DNA of 64,000 bases from Polyangia bacterium (GTDB taxonomy: Bacteria > Myxococcota_A > Polyangia > Nannocystales > Nannocystaceae). Shown here in pieces: positions 18,172 to 26,578 of this stretch (position 1 is the first letter of the stretch; every line of letters starts with the position of its first letter). Made by a program: the position numbers and the translations under genes. The DNA is taken from contig JAUHWG010000010.1 in assembly GCA_030424595.1 (NCBI GenBank), positions 186,001 to 250,000 of the forward strand, in the 5' to 3' direction. The notes under the pieces are model-generated. The model was not told where the DNA came from, did no database searches, and was given only the letters and a program-made list of their open reading frames with translations.

Positions 18172-19188
18172 CTATGCGGTGAGGATGATCTTGCCGAAGT
18201 TCTTCCGCTCCTGAATGTACCGGTGGGCCGCCGCCGCATCGGTGAAGGGGAAGGTCCGATCGACGACCGGATCAAGCTCGCCAGCGCTCACCCCCGCGAG
18301 CACGTCGCCGAGCATCGCCCGCAGGGCGCTCCGCTCCTCCCACAGGTGTCCTAGGTTTACGCCGAAGACCCCCCGGTTGTCGTTCATCAGCTCGACCGCG
18401 CCAAAGCGCGGCATCGACAGGAGACCGCGCAACGCGGGGATAAGCTTGCGCCGGGTGTTCGGCGCGAGGCTCGACGCGCCAAAGGCGAAGAGGCGGCCCA
18501 TCGGCGCGAGGGAGCGATAGCTCTTGCGCAGCGACTTCCCGCCGACCGCGTCGAGGGCGATGTCGACCCCGCGACCGCCGGTGATCTGCGCGACCGCGGC
18601 CTCGAAGTCATCGTTGCGATAGTCGATGCAGTGGGCGACCCCGAGGCTGCGCAGCCGCTCATGCTTGCCAGCGCTCGCGGTGCCGATGACCTCCGCGCCG
18701 CGCGCGAGACAGATCTGGAGCGCCGCCTGCCCGACCCCGCCGGCCGCCGCCTGCACCAACACGCGATCGCCAGCGCGGACGTTGCCGAGTCGGACGAGCA
18801 TCAGCCAGGCGGTGAGGTAGTTGACCGGGATCGCAGCGCCCTTCTCGTAGCTCAGCGTGTCGGGCATGGCCGCGACCTGCTCGCTCGGGACCACGACTGC
18901 GTCGCTGTAGCCGCCAAACCTCGTCAGCGCCAGCACCCGCTCGCCGACCTGGACGTCGGTGACCCCCTCGCCGAGCGCGTCGACATCCCCCGCGACCTCG
19001 TAGCCGACGACGCAGGGCATCGGCGGCGCGTCGGGGTAGAGCCCCATCCGGGCCATGATGTCGGCGAAATTGACGCCAGCGGTGCGGACCCGAACACGGA
19101 CCTCACCGGGACCGGGCGTGGGCTCGGCGACCTCACGGATCGTCAGGACCTCGGGAGCACCACCCTTGGGGATCACGATCTCTCGCAT
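18172..19188 (-). CDS. MDR-superfamily oxidoreductase, quinone oxidoreductase/VAT-1-like
   Basis: 338 residues from ATG 19188 (MREIVIPKGGAPEVL); a further upstream in-frame ATG at 19230 adds 14 polar residues. Typical MDR features are AGVNFADIMARMGLYPDAPPMPCVVGYEVAG in pieces, the cofactor loop VLVQAAAGGVGQAALQICLARGAEVIGTAS, and the C-terminal AAAAHRYIQERKNFGKIIL. There is no zinc-ligand Cys/His set of alcohol dehydrogenases, so it is a zinc-free NADPH-dependent reductase. The VAT-1 branch includes quinone and enal reductases. It is convergent with the helicase gene. Confidence 0.87.
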   Translation of the reverse strand: MREIVIPKGGAPEVLTIREVAEPTPGPGEVRVRVRTAGVNFADIMARMGLYPDAPPMPCVVGYEVAGDVDALGEGVTDVQVGERVLALTRFGGYSDAVVVPSEQVAAMPDTLSYEKGAAIPVNYLTAWLMLVRLGNVRAGDRVLVQAAAGGVGQAALQICLARGAEVIGTASAGKHERLRSLGVAHCIDYRNDDFEAAVAQITGGRGVDIALDAVGGKSLRKSYRSLAPMGRLFAFGASSLAPNTRRKLIPALRGLLSMPRFGAVELMNDNRGVFGVNLGHLWEERSALRAMLGDVLAGVSAGELDPVVDRTFPFTDAAAAHRYIQERKNFGKIILTA

Positions 19189-19350
19189 CGGCGGAGTATG
19201 CCGGTCGCGATCGACCACGTCGATCACCACCTCGGCGCCGAGGCGAGCAGCGAGGCTCCGCCGAACCGGGCCCAGCTCAGCCGTCCAACGCCTCCTGAGC
19301 CCCCGCCGCTGCGACGCGGGCCCGGCGAGCGCCGGACCCCTCCCACCCCG

Positions 19351-20127
19351 CTACGTCGCCGACGCGCCCCTCTGGGTGAGGATGAGCGAGCAGCAGGTCA
19401 CCGCCCCCTCCGCCTTGATCACCTCGGAGGCGTCGACGTAGAGCACGTCAAAGCCAGAGAGCCTCGCCGCAGTCTCGGGATAGGAGCTGGGATAGATCAG
19501 CCGCTCGCCGACCTTGAGAGCGTTCGCCGCAGAGGGCTCCCCCGGGGCGACGTCGATGATCGTCGCGTCGCCGAAGCGGCCCGTGTCGACCCACTCGCGG
19601 TTGGCGAGGAGCACCCCCTCGCCGATCTCCGTGATCGCGGACTTGAGGTGGAGACAGCCGAGCACGGGCACGCCGACGACCTCGTAGCCTAGGGGGGTGA
19701 CGATCGCCCGGAGCTGGACCAGGGCGGCCTCGTCGCTCCGCCCTGAGCGGCCGACGTAGAGCGTCTTGCCGATCCGGAGCACATCGCCGCCGTCGAGGGT
19801 CGCCGGGGCCTCGATCTGCGCGAGGCGACGATAGGGCGCGAGCGCCCGCGCGAGCTCGGGGACCTCGCCCCTGCGCGAGGGAGCGCCGGGCCGGGTGAGG
19901 ATCGCCAGCTCATCGAGGACGATCGCCGGATCCTCGACAAAGACCGAGTCCGGCAGCTCCGGCGCCTCCGCGAGGGTGACGACCTCGCACCCCGCGGCCC
20001 GGAGCGCGGCCGCATACTGACGATGCTGCGCGCGGGCGAGGTCGAGGTCGATCGCCTGCCGCTCCAGGTGGGTGAGCTCGCAGGCGCCGAGGCTCGGGCT
20101 CGGCTCACGCGTGATCGCGATCAGCAT
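19351..20127 (-). CDS. dimethylargininase (DDAH)-like amidinotransferase-fold hydrolase
   Basis: 258 residues from ATG 20127. VFVEDPAIVLDELAILTRPG, TLDGGDVLRIGKTLYVG, VLGCLHLKSAITEIG and the late GAVTCCSLILT match dimethylarginine dimethylaminohydrolase. The catalytic His is in CLHLKS and the nucleophile is the second Cys of TCCS (residue 246). It would convert methylated arginines to citrulline and methylamines. No signal peptide is present, so it acts in the cytoplasm. In bacteria the role may be catabolism or breaking down arginine analogues. It is divergent from the AgmX-like lipoprotein gene. Confidence 0.88.
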   Translation of the reverse strand: MLIAITREPSPSLGACELTHLERQAIDLDLARAQHRQYAAALRAAGCEVVTLAEAPELPDSVFVEDPAIVLDELAILTRPGAPSRRGEVPELARALAPYRRLAQIEAPATLDGGDVLRIGKTLYVGRSGRSDEAALVQLRAIVTPLGYEVVGVPVLGCLHLKSAITEIGEGVLLANREWVDTGRFGDATIIDVAPGEPSAANALKVGERLIYPSSYPETAARLSGFDVLYVDASEVIKAEGAVTCCSLILTQRGASAT

Positions 20128-20310
20128 TGCAGCTCCACCGCCCGACGAACTCCCATGCGCGACATCGGCCGACGATAGCAGAGCGCAGCCATGCACCGAC
20201 ACACCAGGCTCAGTCGCAGCTCGATCGCAGCGTAGCCGAGACCCCCCCCGCGCCGTCGTGTCCGGCCCGGCGCCCTCGGAGGCCCTCAGGGTGCGTGCTA
20301 GCATCCGGCC

Positions 20311-20802
20311 ATGGTCGTCCGTGGTCGTCGTCTCGCGCTCGTCGCAGCGCTGCTCAGCGTAGGTGTCGGGTCCAGTGCTTGTAAGAAGGGGAGCGACGCG
20401 CAGCCGCCCCCGACCGCGGAGGCGGAGCCGGGCGACGACGGCGACGACGACGACGACGAGGGCGAGCTCGAGGACCCGGAGGAGTCCCCCTACCTCGACT
20501 TCTCCAACTTCAACGACCGCGTCGACGAGCACATCAGCGAGATCGTCGCCTGCTACCAGGAGACCGCCGCCAAGGATCCCGACGCCCCCGACGGCCGGGT
20601 CAAGACCACCTTCGTGATCAACGGCGACGGCAAGGTCACCGAGATCAAGTTCGACGAGCAGCGCAGCACCCTCTTCCACCCGGCGCTGAACGAGTGCATC
20701 GACAAGGTCGCCTCGGAGTGGACCTTCAACATCAGCCTCACCGGCGGCGACACGACGATGCCCTATACCTTTGATCTCGAGCCCGGCGGGCTCCTGCCCT
20801 AG
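20311..20802 (+). CDS. AgmX/PglI C-terminal-domain lipoprotein
   Basis: 163 residues. The signal ends in VGSSAC, with Cys as the lipid site, then an acidic stretch with a run of Asp. From about residue 65 to the end lies one AgmX/PglI C-terminal (TonB-C-like) unit: HISEIVACYQETAA, GRVKTTFVINGDGKVTEIKF, LNECIDKVASEWTF. This domain carries two conserved Cys (here CYQ and ECI) and is a myxobacterial speciality, often in gliding or envelope complexes. It is convergent with a protein carrying two such units, separated by only 32 bases of GCCGGCACCC repeats. Confidence 0.78.
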   Translation: MVVRGRRLALVAALLSVGVGSSACKKGSDAQPPPTAEAEPGDDGDDDDDEGELEDPEESPYLDFSNFNDRVDEHISEIVACYQETAAKDPDAPDGRVKTTFVINGDGKVTEIKFDEQRSTLFHPALNECIDKVASEWTFNISLTGGDTTMPYTFDLEPGGLLP

Positions 20803-20834
20803 CAGCCCGCCGGCACCCGCCGGCACCCGCCGGA

Positions 20835-21689
20835 TCAGCCCGGCTTGAGAATGAAGGGGTAGGTGACGAGCACCTCTTCGCCGGCGCGGGTCTTGGGGAA
20901 GCGCCAGCCCTGGATCGCGTCGGCGACGCAGGAGTCGACCTCAGCGTCACCGATCGACGTCCCGATCTTCGGCGCCGCGGCGACACGACCCTCACCGCTG
21001 ACCTTGAACTCTGCGACGATCCTGCCCTCGAGGGCAGGATCGCGGCGCAGCCCCTCGTTGTAGCAGAAGCGGACCTCGTCGATATGGGCCCGGACGATCC
21101 GGCGGATGATGTCCTTGTCGAGGCCAGCGTCGCCCGAGCCGCTCGTGACGCTGACCTCCGCGACCTCCACAGCCGGGGTGTCGGCGCTCGACTCCCCCTG
21201 CTCGGGCGCGAGGGTGAAGACGAAGGGATAGCGGAGCGCGAGCGGGCCGACCTGCGGCGCCGGGAAGCTCCAGTCGCGGGCCGCCGCGATGAGGCACTCC
21301 GTGACCGCGGGACCGATCGTGTTCTCCTCGGAGAGGACGGCCTCGACGCCCCCCTCGGCGTCGAGGGTGAAGGCGAGGACGACGCGGCCCTCGAGGCTCC
21401 GATCACCGGCGAGCGCGGCCTTGTAGCAGCGGTTGGCCTCGCCCATGTGCTCCTCGACTGTGCGGGAGAAGGCGATGTAGTCCTTCGCTGCGGCCTTGCC
21501 CTGGGCGGCTGCCTCGGCCTCGTCAGCGGCGGCTACCTCTCCGGCGGGGACGGCCACCTCGTGGGTGTTCAGGACCTCCTGCGCGCCGACCTCGAGGTCG
21601 TCGTCGGCGCTGTCACAGCCGACGGCGAGGAGGGAGATCGCGGCGAGAGCGGCGAGAGAGAAGGACCAGGGGTGGGAAGATTGGCTCAT
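20835..21689 (-). CDS. lipoprotein with two AgmX/PglI C-terminal domains
   Basis: 284 residues. The signal ends in LLAVGC. The product has two tandem units of the same domain. Unit 1 is about residues 75-160 (EEHMGEANRCYKAALAGD, GRVVLAFTLDAEGGVEAV, TECLIAAARDWSFPAP). Unit 2 is about 195-282 (IRRIVRAHIDEVRFCYNEGL, GRIVAEFKVSGEGRVAAA, DSCVADAIQGWRFP). Each unit keeps the Cys pair, which probably forms a disulfide in the periplasm. The Ala-rich spacer around residues 50-70 looks helical. The function is unknown; the domain is related in fold to TonB C-terminal domains. Confidence 0.8.
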   Translation of the reverse strand: MSQSSHPWSFSLAALAAISLLAVGCDSADDDLEVGAQEVLNTHEVAVPAGEVAAADEAEAAAQGKAAAKDYIAFSRTVEEHMGEANRCYKAALAGDRSLEGRVVLAFTLDAEGGVEAVLSEENTIGPAVTECLIAAARDWSFPAPQVGPLALRYPFVFTLAPEQGESSADTPAVEVAEVSVTSGSGDAGLDKDIIRRIVRAHIDEVRFCYNEGLRRDPALEGRIVAEFKVSGEGRVAAAPKIGTSIGDAEVDSCVADAIQGWRFPKTRAGEEVLVTYPFILKPG

Positions 21690-22130
21690 CAGTGTGGTCT
21701 CCGGTTGGGTTCAAACCGTCCCACGGCGGCCCTCGCAGAAGGTTCCACGCGATCGCCAGTTTTTTCGATCCGTAGCTCCGGGTGAGGGCACCCGAGAGCG
21801 CGCGGGACGTCTACCTCGGCCCCCTTGACCGCGGCGGTCGAGGTACAGCGACGACGGCGACGCCGGGTCAAGAGGATCCGCGGCGCGGGGAGAGCCGCGA
21901 AGAGGAGCGAAAGGAGCGAAAGGAGCGGTTGCGAGCCCGTACGCGTGGGTAGGCTCCGCGGGCGCAGGCGCGCCTCATCGGCTGGAGCTCGGGGTCTCGC
22001 CTGGGGCCGAAGAACAAGGCCACGAAGATGCTCCCGCTACACCCCCAACTCGCGACCCAGACGATCTCCTGAAGCCCTTGTACGTTTTGATCCCGAACAG
22101 GGTGGGTCTGAATCGCATAGGATACCGTGG
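21690..22130. other. Intergenic region, 441 bp, between divergent lipoprotein genes
   Basis: No convincing gene on either strand. It should hold the divergent promoters for the AgmX-like and FG-GAP lipoproteins, but no consensus box stands out. It contains a short 9-base tandem repeat (see 21905-21928). The sequence GGTTCAAACC near 21708 resembles a tRNA T-loop but has no tRNA around it. Confidence 0.4.
21905..21928 (+). repeat. 9-bp tandem repeat GAGCGAAAG, about 2.7 copies
   Basis: GAGCGAAAG occurs at 21905-21913 and 21914-21922, followed by GAGCGG. A related GAGCGARAR array of about eight units is at 42427-42498, also upstream of an envelope-protein gene. Confidence 0.6.
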
Positions 22131-25100
22131 ATGTCCTCTGGGCCTATCTCGCGTCACCAGAGCTCGCTCTGCGTCGCGCTCGTTGGCGCCCTGATCGCGG
22201 GCTCGAGCTGCGGCGACTACGACCCCTGTGAGGAGCACGTTGGGGCGCTCTGCGACGGGGTCTGGGCGTTGCGACCGGTCGACGTCAGCGTCGACCGGGC
22301 CGTGTCGATCGACGTCGACGGCGACGGTCGTCGGGAGTGGGCGCTCCTCGACCTCGACGCGAGGGCGGTGACGATCGCCTGGGCTGAGCGCGGGCGCAGT
22401 GAGACCTATCGGATCGGGGGACAAGCGCGGGAGCTCGCGGCGCTGGAGCTCGACGGAGACGGCGAGGAGGACCTCGCGATCCTCTGTGATCGGCCACCGC
22501 GCCTCGTGCCGCTCTACGTCCGCGGCGGTGAGCTTGTCGAGGGGGAGCCGCTCCTCCTCGCCGATACACCGCTCAGCGTCGTCACCGGCGATCTTGACGG
22601 CGACGATCGGCCAGAGCTCCTGATCGGTCACGACGGTGCGGTGTCGGTGCTCCGCGGCGCGGACCTGAGCGTCCGGGTCGTGGAGGTGGCGGGCGCACCG
22701 GTGGCGCTCGACCTCGCGGACTTCGACGGGGATGGGGCGCTGGACGTCGCGGCGCTCAACCTCGACGGGGCTAGCCTAGAGGTGCTCCGCGGCGACGGCG
22801 AAGGGGGGCTTTCGGCGATGGCCTCGGTCTCCCTCGGACCTGGATCCCTCGACCTGGACCTCGCCGACCTCAACGGCGACGGGGCTACCGACGTGGTCGT
22901 CCGCTCGCGGCTCGGCGAGCTGTGGATCGTCGAGGGGGACGGAGCCGGCGGCTTTGCTGAGCCGTGGACGCTCGCCACGGAGGGCGGGACTGGATACGGG
23001 TGGAGCTACGGGGCAGAGGCGGCGCGGGGCGTCCTCGCGATCCCCGGAGCAGGGGCCGGGGAGTTTGCCGTGGTCCTCCCGGACTCGCTCCTGCGGATGT
23101 CGGTGCGGGACTCGTCGGGCGGCGTTTTGGGGGATGCCGCGGTGTTTGCGGAGCGGACGGCGCGCGTCCTCCAGGAGGGGCTCGTCGCCGGGTACGGCTT
23201 CGCCTACGAGCTCACGGCCGGCGCTGGTCCGAGCCTCCTCGCGGGGGAGGGGCTGGAGATCGGGGAGACCCGGGGAGCGATCGCTGCGGGTGACCTCAAC
23301 GGGGATGGCTTCGATGATCTCGTCGCCCTGACGAAGGAGTGTGAGATCGAGGTCTTCGCTGGGAGCTCGGAGGGGCTCGGCCCCGCGGAGCTCTCGGGGG
23401 CGTTCTTCGAGCGCTGCCCGACGAGCCTTCGAGTCGCTGAGGTCACCGGCGATGAGCATCCCGACCTCGTCGGCGGGGATCTCACCCCAGAGGGCTACGA
23501 GGTGTACCTCGCGATCGGGGCCGAGGACGGCGCCTTTGAGCTCTCGCCGCTGCTGACGATCCAGCACTATTTTCACGAGTCGCTGCAGGTCCTGCCCCGT
23601 CCCGAGGGCGCAGCGCTGGTCTTCCTGACCGAGCCCGAGATGAGCCCGTATCCTGTCCCGGTCATCATCGAGGTCGACGCGGCGGGTGTGATGAGCTTCG
23701 CCGAACCAGAGCTGCCGGAGCTGACCCAGATGGGGCACGGTGATGTCGACGGAGACGGACAGGAGGATCTTGTTCTCTCTCTCCCCTTCGTCTCGGAGGG
23801 GGCGCACATTCAGGTCTACTACGGGGTCGGCGACACGTATGTCCCGGGTCCTGTGCATGAATCGCTCATGCCGTCGCCTGACTGGAGCTTCGCGAACCGG
23901 GATGAGCTGCTGGTCCGCGACCTCGACGGCGACGACCGGGCCGAGCTGGTGCTGCTCTCCCCGGCGGGGGTCGCGACCATCACCGGTCTCGACTCGGATC
24001 TTGAGGTCGTCGACGCACACCCGGTGGAGGGCTCTTTCGAGCTGTTTTTGCTCTCCGGGGCCTCGCGTCTCGCAGATCTCGACGGCGACGGCTTTTTGGA
24101 TCTTGTCCGCGTCCACCGCGACCGGATCTTCGCCGTCCGTGGCGCGTCGGGGGGGCGCTTCGCAGCCGAAGGCGCGCTCCTCGAGTTCCCGGAGAGCATC
24201 CGCGTCACCCAGTCGGACCTCGAGGGCGACGGCAGGAGCGAGCTCCTCGTCGAGAGCGTCGATCAACCGCTCCGGAGGGTCGAGAGCCATGAGATCGGGC
24301 TCCCGGCGCTCGGCCAGTCCTTTCTCCTCCCGGACCAAGGGATCGTGAGTCCGATCTTCAACGCGGTCTACGGGGACTTTGACGGCGACGGGCGTGGCGA
24401 CGTCGCCGAGGTCGGGGTGCAGGTGCTGACAACGCTGTGGGGGGATGGGGGCGCCTTTCGTCGGAGCAGCTCGCGGGAGGTCCCCTCTGGACGCCGCTAT
24501 TCGAACCAAGCAACCGGGGATCTCGACGGGGACGGTCGTGACGAGATCTTCGCGTATGAGGATCGTTACCCGTACCAAGTGTCGGACATCGATGTTCTTC
24601 GATGGAGCGGGGATACCTGGGAGATCGTCGACGCCATCTCCGTTCCGTCGGGGAAGAGCCCGGCGGGGATCCTCGCGGAGGACCTCGACGGAGACGGAGT
24701 CGTCGATCTCGCGGTCTCTCCCGGCGCGAGCCGGGACACGGGGGCGATCGCTGTCTACATCGCCTACGGCCGCCTTGGGGCCGACGGCGTCCACGAGCTA
24801 GAGGATCCTGTCGGTGTCCCGGTCGCTGTGGGCTCGGCGGCGGCCGAGCAGTACTGGCAATTGCCGGTCTCGCTGAGCAGCGGCGATCTCGACGGCGATG
24901 GTCGACCGGAGCTGCTCGTCGACGGCTCGGACCCCGATCCCTCCTACCTGCTCTGGAACGACGGAGAACGCCTCTGGAGCCATGTTGAGATACCCGCGAC
25001 GTCAGCCGCGATCGGGGGGGTCGGCGAGCTCATGGTCGTAGCGCCCGACACGATCGGGAGGATCCCTGTCTACGGGCGGCGCCTCGGGGATACGGTGACG

Positions 25101-25361
25101 AGCGTCCACGGAGCCCCCCCGTGGCAGGAGCTCAAGATCGCTCGTCTCGACTGCAATGGCGATGGGCGCTCCGATCTCAGCATCTCTCAGGGGATCATTG
25201 GTCAGCTCTGGTTCGCCGTCAGCCAGACCTTTGTCCGCCCCGTGGGTCTGCCCAAAGGTGTGTTGATCCACTGCGAGGACATCGACGGAGACGGAGTCGT
25301 CGACCTCCTGGGGTTCGGCGAGAAAGGCCTATGGCGCTTGCTCAGCGGAGGTGCACCATGA
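22131..25361 (+). CDS. large FG-GAP/VCBS-repeat lipoprotein
   Basis: 1076 residues from ATG 22131; an earlier in-frame ATG gives an Arg-rich leader with no signal. The signal SLCVALVGALIAGSSC ends in a lipidation Cys. The mature protein is built of about 16 repeats with calcium-binding loops of the type DLDGDGRxELL (for example VVTGDLDGDDRPELLI, LDLADFDGDGALDVAAL, IAAGDLNGDGFDDLVAL, IHCEDIDGDGVVDLLGF). Such repeats fold into integrin-like beta-propellers, here two propellers or more. It should sit on the cell surface and bind ligand or matrix with calcium. The stop overlaps the next gene's start (ATGA at 25358-25361), so the zincin downstream is coupled to it. Confidence 0.88.
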   Translation: MSSGPISRHQSSLCVALVGALIAGSSCGDYDPCEEHVGALCDGVWALRPVDVSVDRAVSIDVDGDGRREWALLDLDARAVTIAWAERGRSETYRIGGQARELAALELDGDGEEDLAILCDRPPRLVPLYVRGGELVEGEPLLLADTPLSVVTGDLDGDDRPELLIGHDGAVSVLRGADLSVRVVEVAGAPVALDLADFDGDGALDVAALNLDGASLEVLRGDGEGGLSAMASVSLGPGSLDLDLADLNGDGATDVVVRSRLGELWIVEGDGAGGFAEPWTLATEGGTGYGWSYGAEAARGVLAIPGAGAGEFAVVLPDSLLRMSVRDSSGGVLGDAAVFAERTARVLQEGLVAGYGFAYELTAGAGPSLLAGEGLEIGETRGAIAAGDLNGDGFDDLVALTKECEIEVFAGSSEGLGPAELSGAFFERCPTSLRVAEVTGDEHPDLVGGDLTPEGYEVYLAIGAEDGAFELSPLLTIQHYFHESLQVLPRPEGAALVFLTEPEMSPYPVPVIIEVDAAGVMSFAEPELPELTQMGHGDVDGDGQEDLVLSLPFVSEGAHIQVYYGVGDTYVPGPVHESLMPSPDWSFANRDELLVRDLDGDDRAELVLLSPAGVATITGLDSDLEVVDAHPVEGSFELFLLSGASRLADLDGDGFLDLVRVHRDRIFAVRGASGGRFAAEGALLEFPESIRVTQSDLEGDGRSELLVESVDQPLRRVESHEIGLPALGQSFLLPDQGIVSPIFNAVYGDFDGDGRGDVAEVGVQVLTTLWGDGGAFRRSSSREVPSGRRYSNQATGDLDGDGRDEIFAYEDRYPYQVSDIDVLRWSGDTWEIVDAISVPSGKSPAGILAEDLDGDGVVDLAVSPGASRDTGAIAVYIAYGRLGADGVHELEDPVGVPVAVGSAAAEQYWQLPVSLSSGDLDGDGRPELLVDGSDPDPSYLLWNDGERLWSHVEIPATSAAIGGVGELMVVAPDTIGRIPVYGRRLGDTVTSVHGAPPWQELKIARLDCNGDGRSDLSISQGIIGQLWFAVSQTFVRPVGLPKGVLIHCEDIDGDGVVDLLGFGEKGLWRLLSGGAP

Positions 25362-26494
25362 GCGGGGTCGACGCTCTGTCCGGCTCGTGGGGGCACCTCG
25401 CGCGTCGACCCTCGGGGCTCGCCCCGGAGCTCTCGGTAGCGCTCTCGGTGGCGCTCTTCGTCTTCGGGCTCGGCTGCGGAGACGCAGAGATCATCGACGC
25501 GCCCGGCGAGCACATCGACATCCACTATGCGGACGAGTACGTCCTCTGCGATGGCACCACCGCCCACTTTGACCGAGGTGTGGCCTCGGTCGCAGAGCAG
25601 CTCGGCCTCGACCTCGAGACCTTTGAGCATCTCACCTACACCTGGCTAGACGCTCAGGAGTTTAACGAGGCCTCGCGCTTCTACTTTGACGACCAGGGCG
25701 GCTGGGCGTGGGGCTCGAAGTCCTACGGGAGGCATCCGCTCTTCTTCCACGAAGTCGTCCATATGGTCGTCCATCAGGACAAGTACGACTCGATCACCTT
25801 CCTCACCGAGGGAATCGCCACGGCCTTTGAGGGCCCGGACATCCGGATCACCGGGGCTGTGGACCCGCCGGTGCGCGTCGACCCCAGGCCGATCCTCGGC
25901 GCGCGCTACCGGAAGATCGACTACCGGACCGCGGCCGCCTTTGTCAGCTATCTCTTCGCCCGCTTCGGACCTGAGCCGCTGATGGAGCTGAACCGGGAGC
26001 TCCGCTTCCTCTCCACGGGCGGCAAGCTCCGCCGGCGATTCGAGAAGGTCTACGGGGTTCCGCTAGACAGCGTGGTCGACGAATACCTGAGCGATGAGAG
26101 CTGCCCCGAGCTGATGACACCGCCCCTACCGCTCTCGTGCCTCGGCGAGCTGATCCCGTGGGCGGAGGAGGGGCGCTGGGTCTACAGCCGGGTGATGTCG
26201 TGCGGCGATGATGACGTCGCCGGGGGGATCGGTGGGCCCTATGATATCGCGAACATCTCGGTGACCCTGGAGGTCGAGCAGGCAGGCTCCTACGACCTCA
26301 CCCTCATCAGCGATCACGGGCTCAAGGGGGTGCTCGCCCGCTGCGGAGGGTGTCCGTGGATCGAAGGGCACGAGCAAACTTTCGAGGTCGGGTTGACGTG
26401 GATCGAGCTCGAGGAGGGGTCCTATGCGATGACCCTGAGCGGCCGGGCCAGCGAGGACATCCCGCTGGTGGTCCAGCTTCGGCGCCGGGGGTGA
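25358..26494 (+). CDS. zincin metallopeptidase-like lipoprotein (HEVVH)
   Basis: 378 residues, start overlapping the stop of the FG-GAP gene. The signal sequence ends FVFGLGC (Cys 40). HEVVH at 131-135 is a zinc HExxH motif, followed by FLTEGIATAFEG (Glu 151), the pattern of the gluzincin/peptidase MA group in which the downstream Glu is the third zinc ligand. AAAFVSYLFARFG and YGVPLDSVVDEYL complete the helical domain. The last 120 residues are a Cys-containing beta domain (CGDDDVAG, GSYDLTLISDHG, GSYAMTLSG). A paralogue with the same plan is at 58338-59426. Substrate unknown; probably an exported protease. Confidence 0.8.
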   Translation: MSGVDALSGSWGHLARRPSGLAPELSVALSVALFVFGLGCGDAEIIDAPGEHIDIHYADEYVLCDGTTAHFDRGVASVAEQLGLDLETFEHLTYTWLDAQEFNEASRFYFDDQGGWAWGSKSYGRHPLFFHEVVHMVVHQDKYDSITFLTEGIATAFEGPDIRITGAVDPPVRVDPRPILGARYRKIDYRTAAAFVSYLFARFGPEPLMELNRELRFLSTGGKLRRRFEKVYGVPLDSVVDEYLSDESCPELMTPPLPLSCLGELIPWAEEGRWVYSRVMSCGDDDVAGGIGGPYDIANISVTLEVEQAGSYDLTLISDHGLKGVLARCGGCPWIEGHEQTFEVGLTWIELEEGSYAMTLSGRASEDIPLVVQLRRRG

Positions 26495-26578
26495 CGTCGA
26501 CCGACGATGCCCGTCGACGAGCTCCCACGAGGGCGACGATTACTGCGCGAGAGCCCGCGGGGCTTTCGCCACGGCCTC

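Noticed and set aside
21700..21725. GGTTCAAACC resembling a tRNA T-loop
   Set aside because: No acceptor, D or anticodon stems can be drawn around it.
22776..24794. 672-codon minus-strand open frame opposite the FG-GAP gene
   Set aside because: Asp/Arg/Val-rich shadow of the high-GC FG-GAP repeats; the plus strand has the lipobox and calcium-loop repeats.
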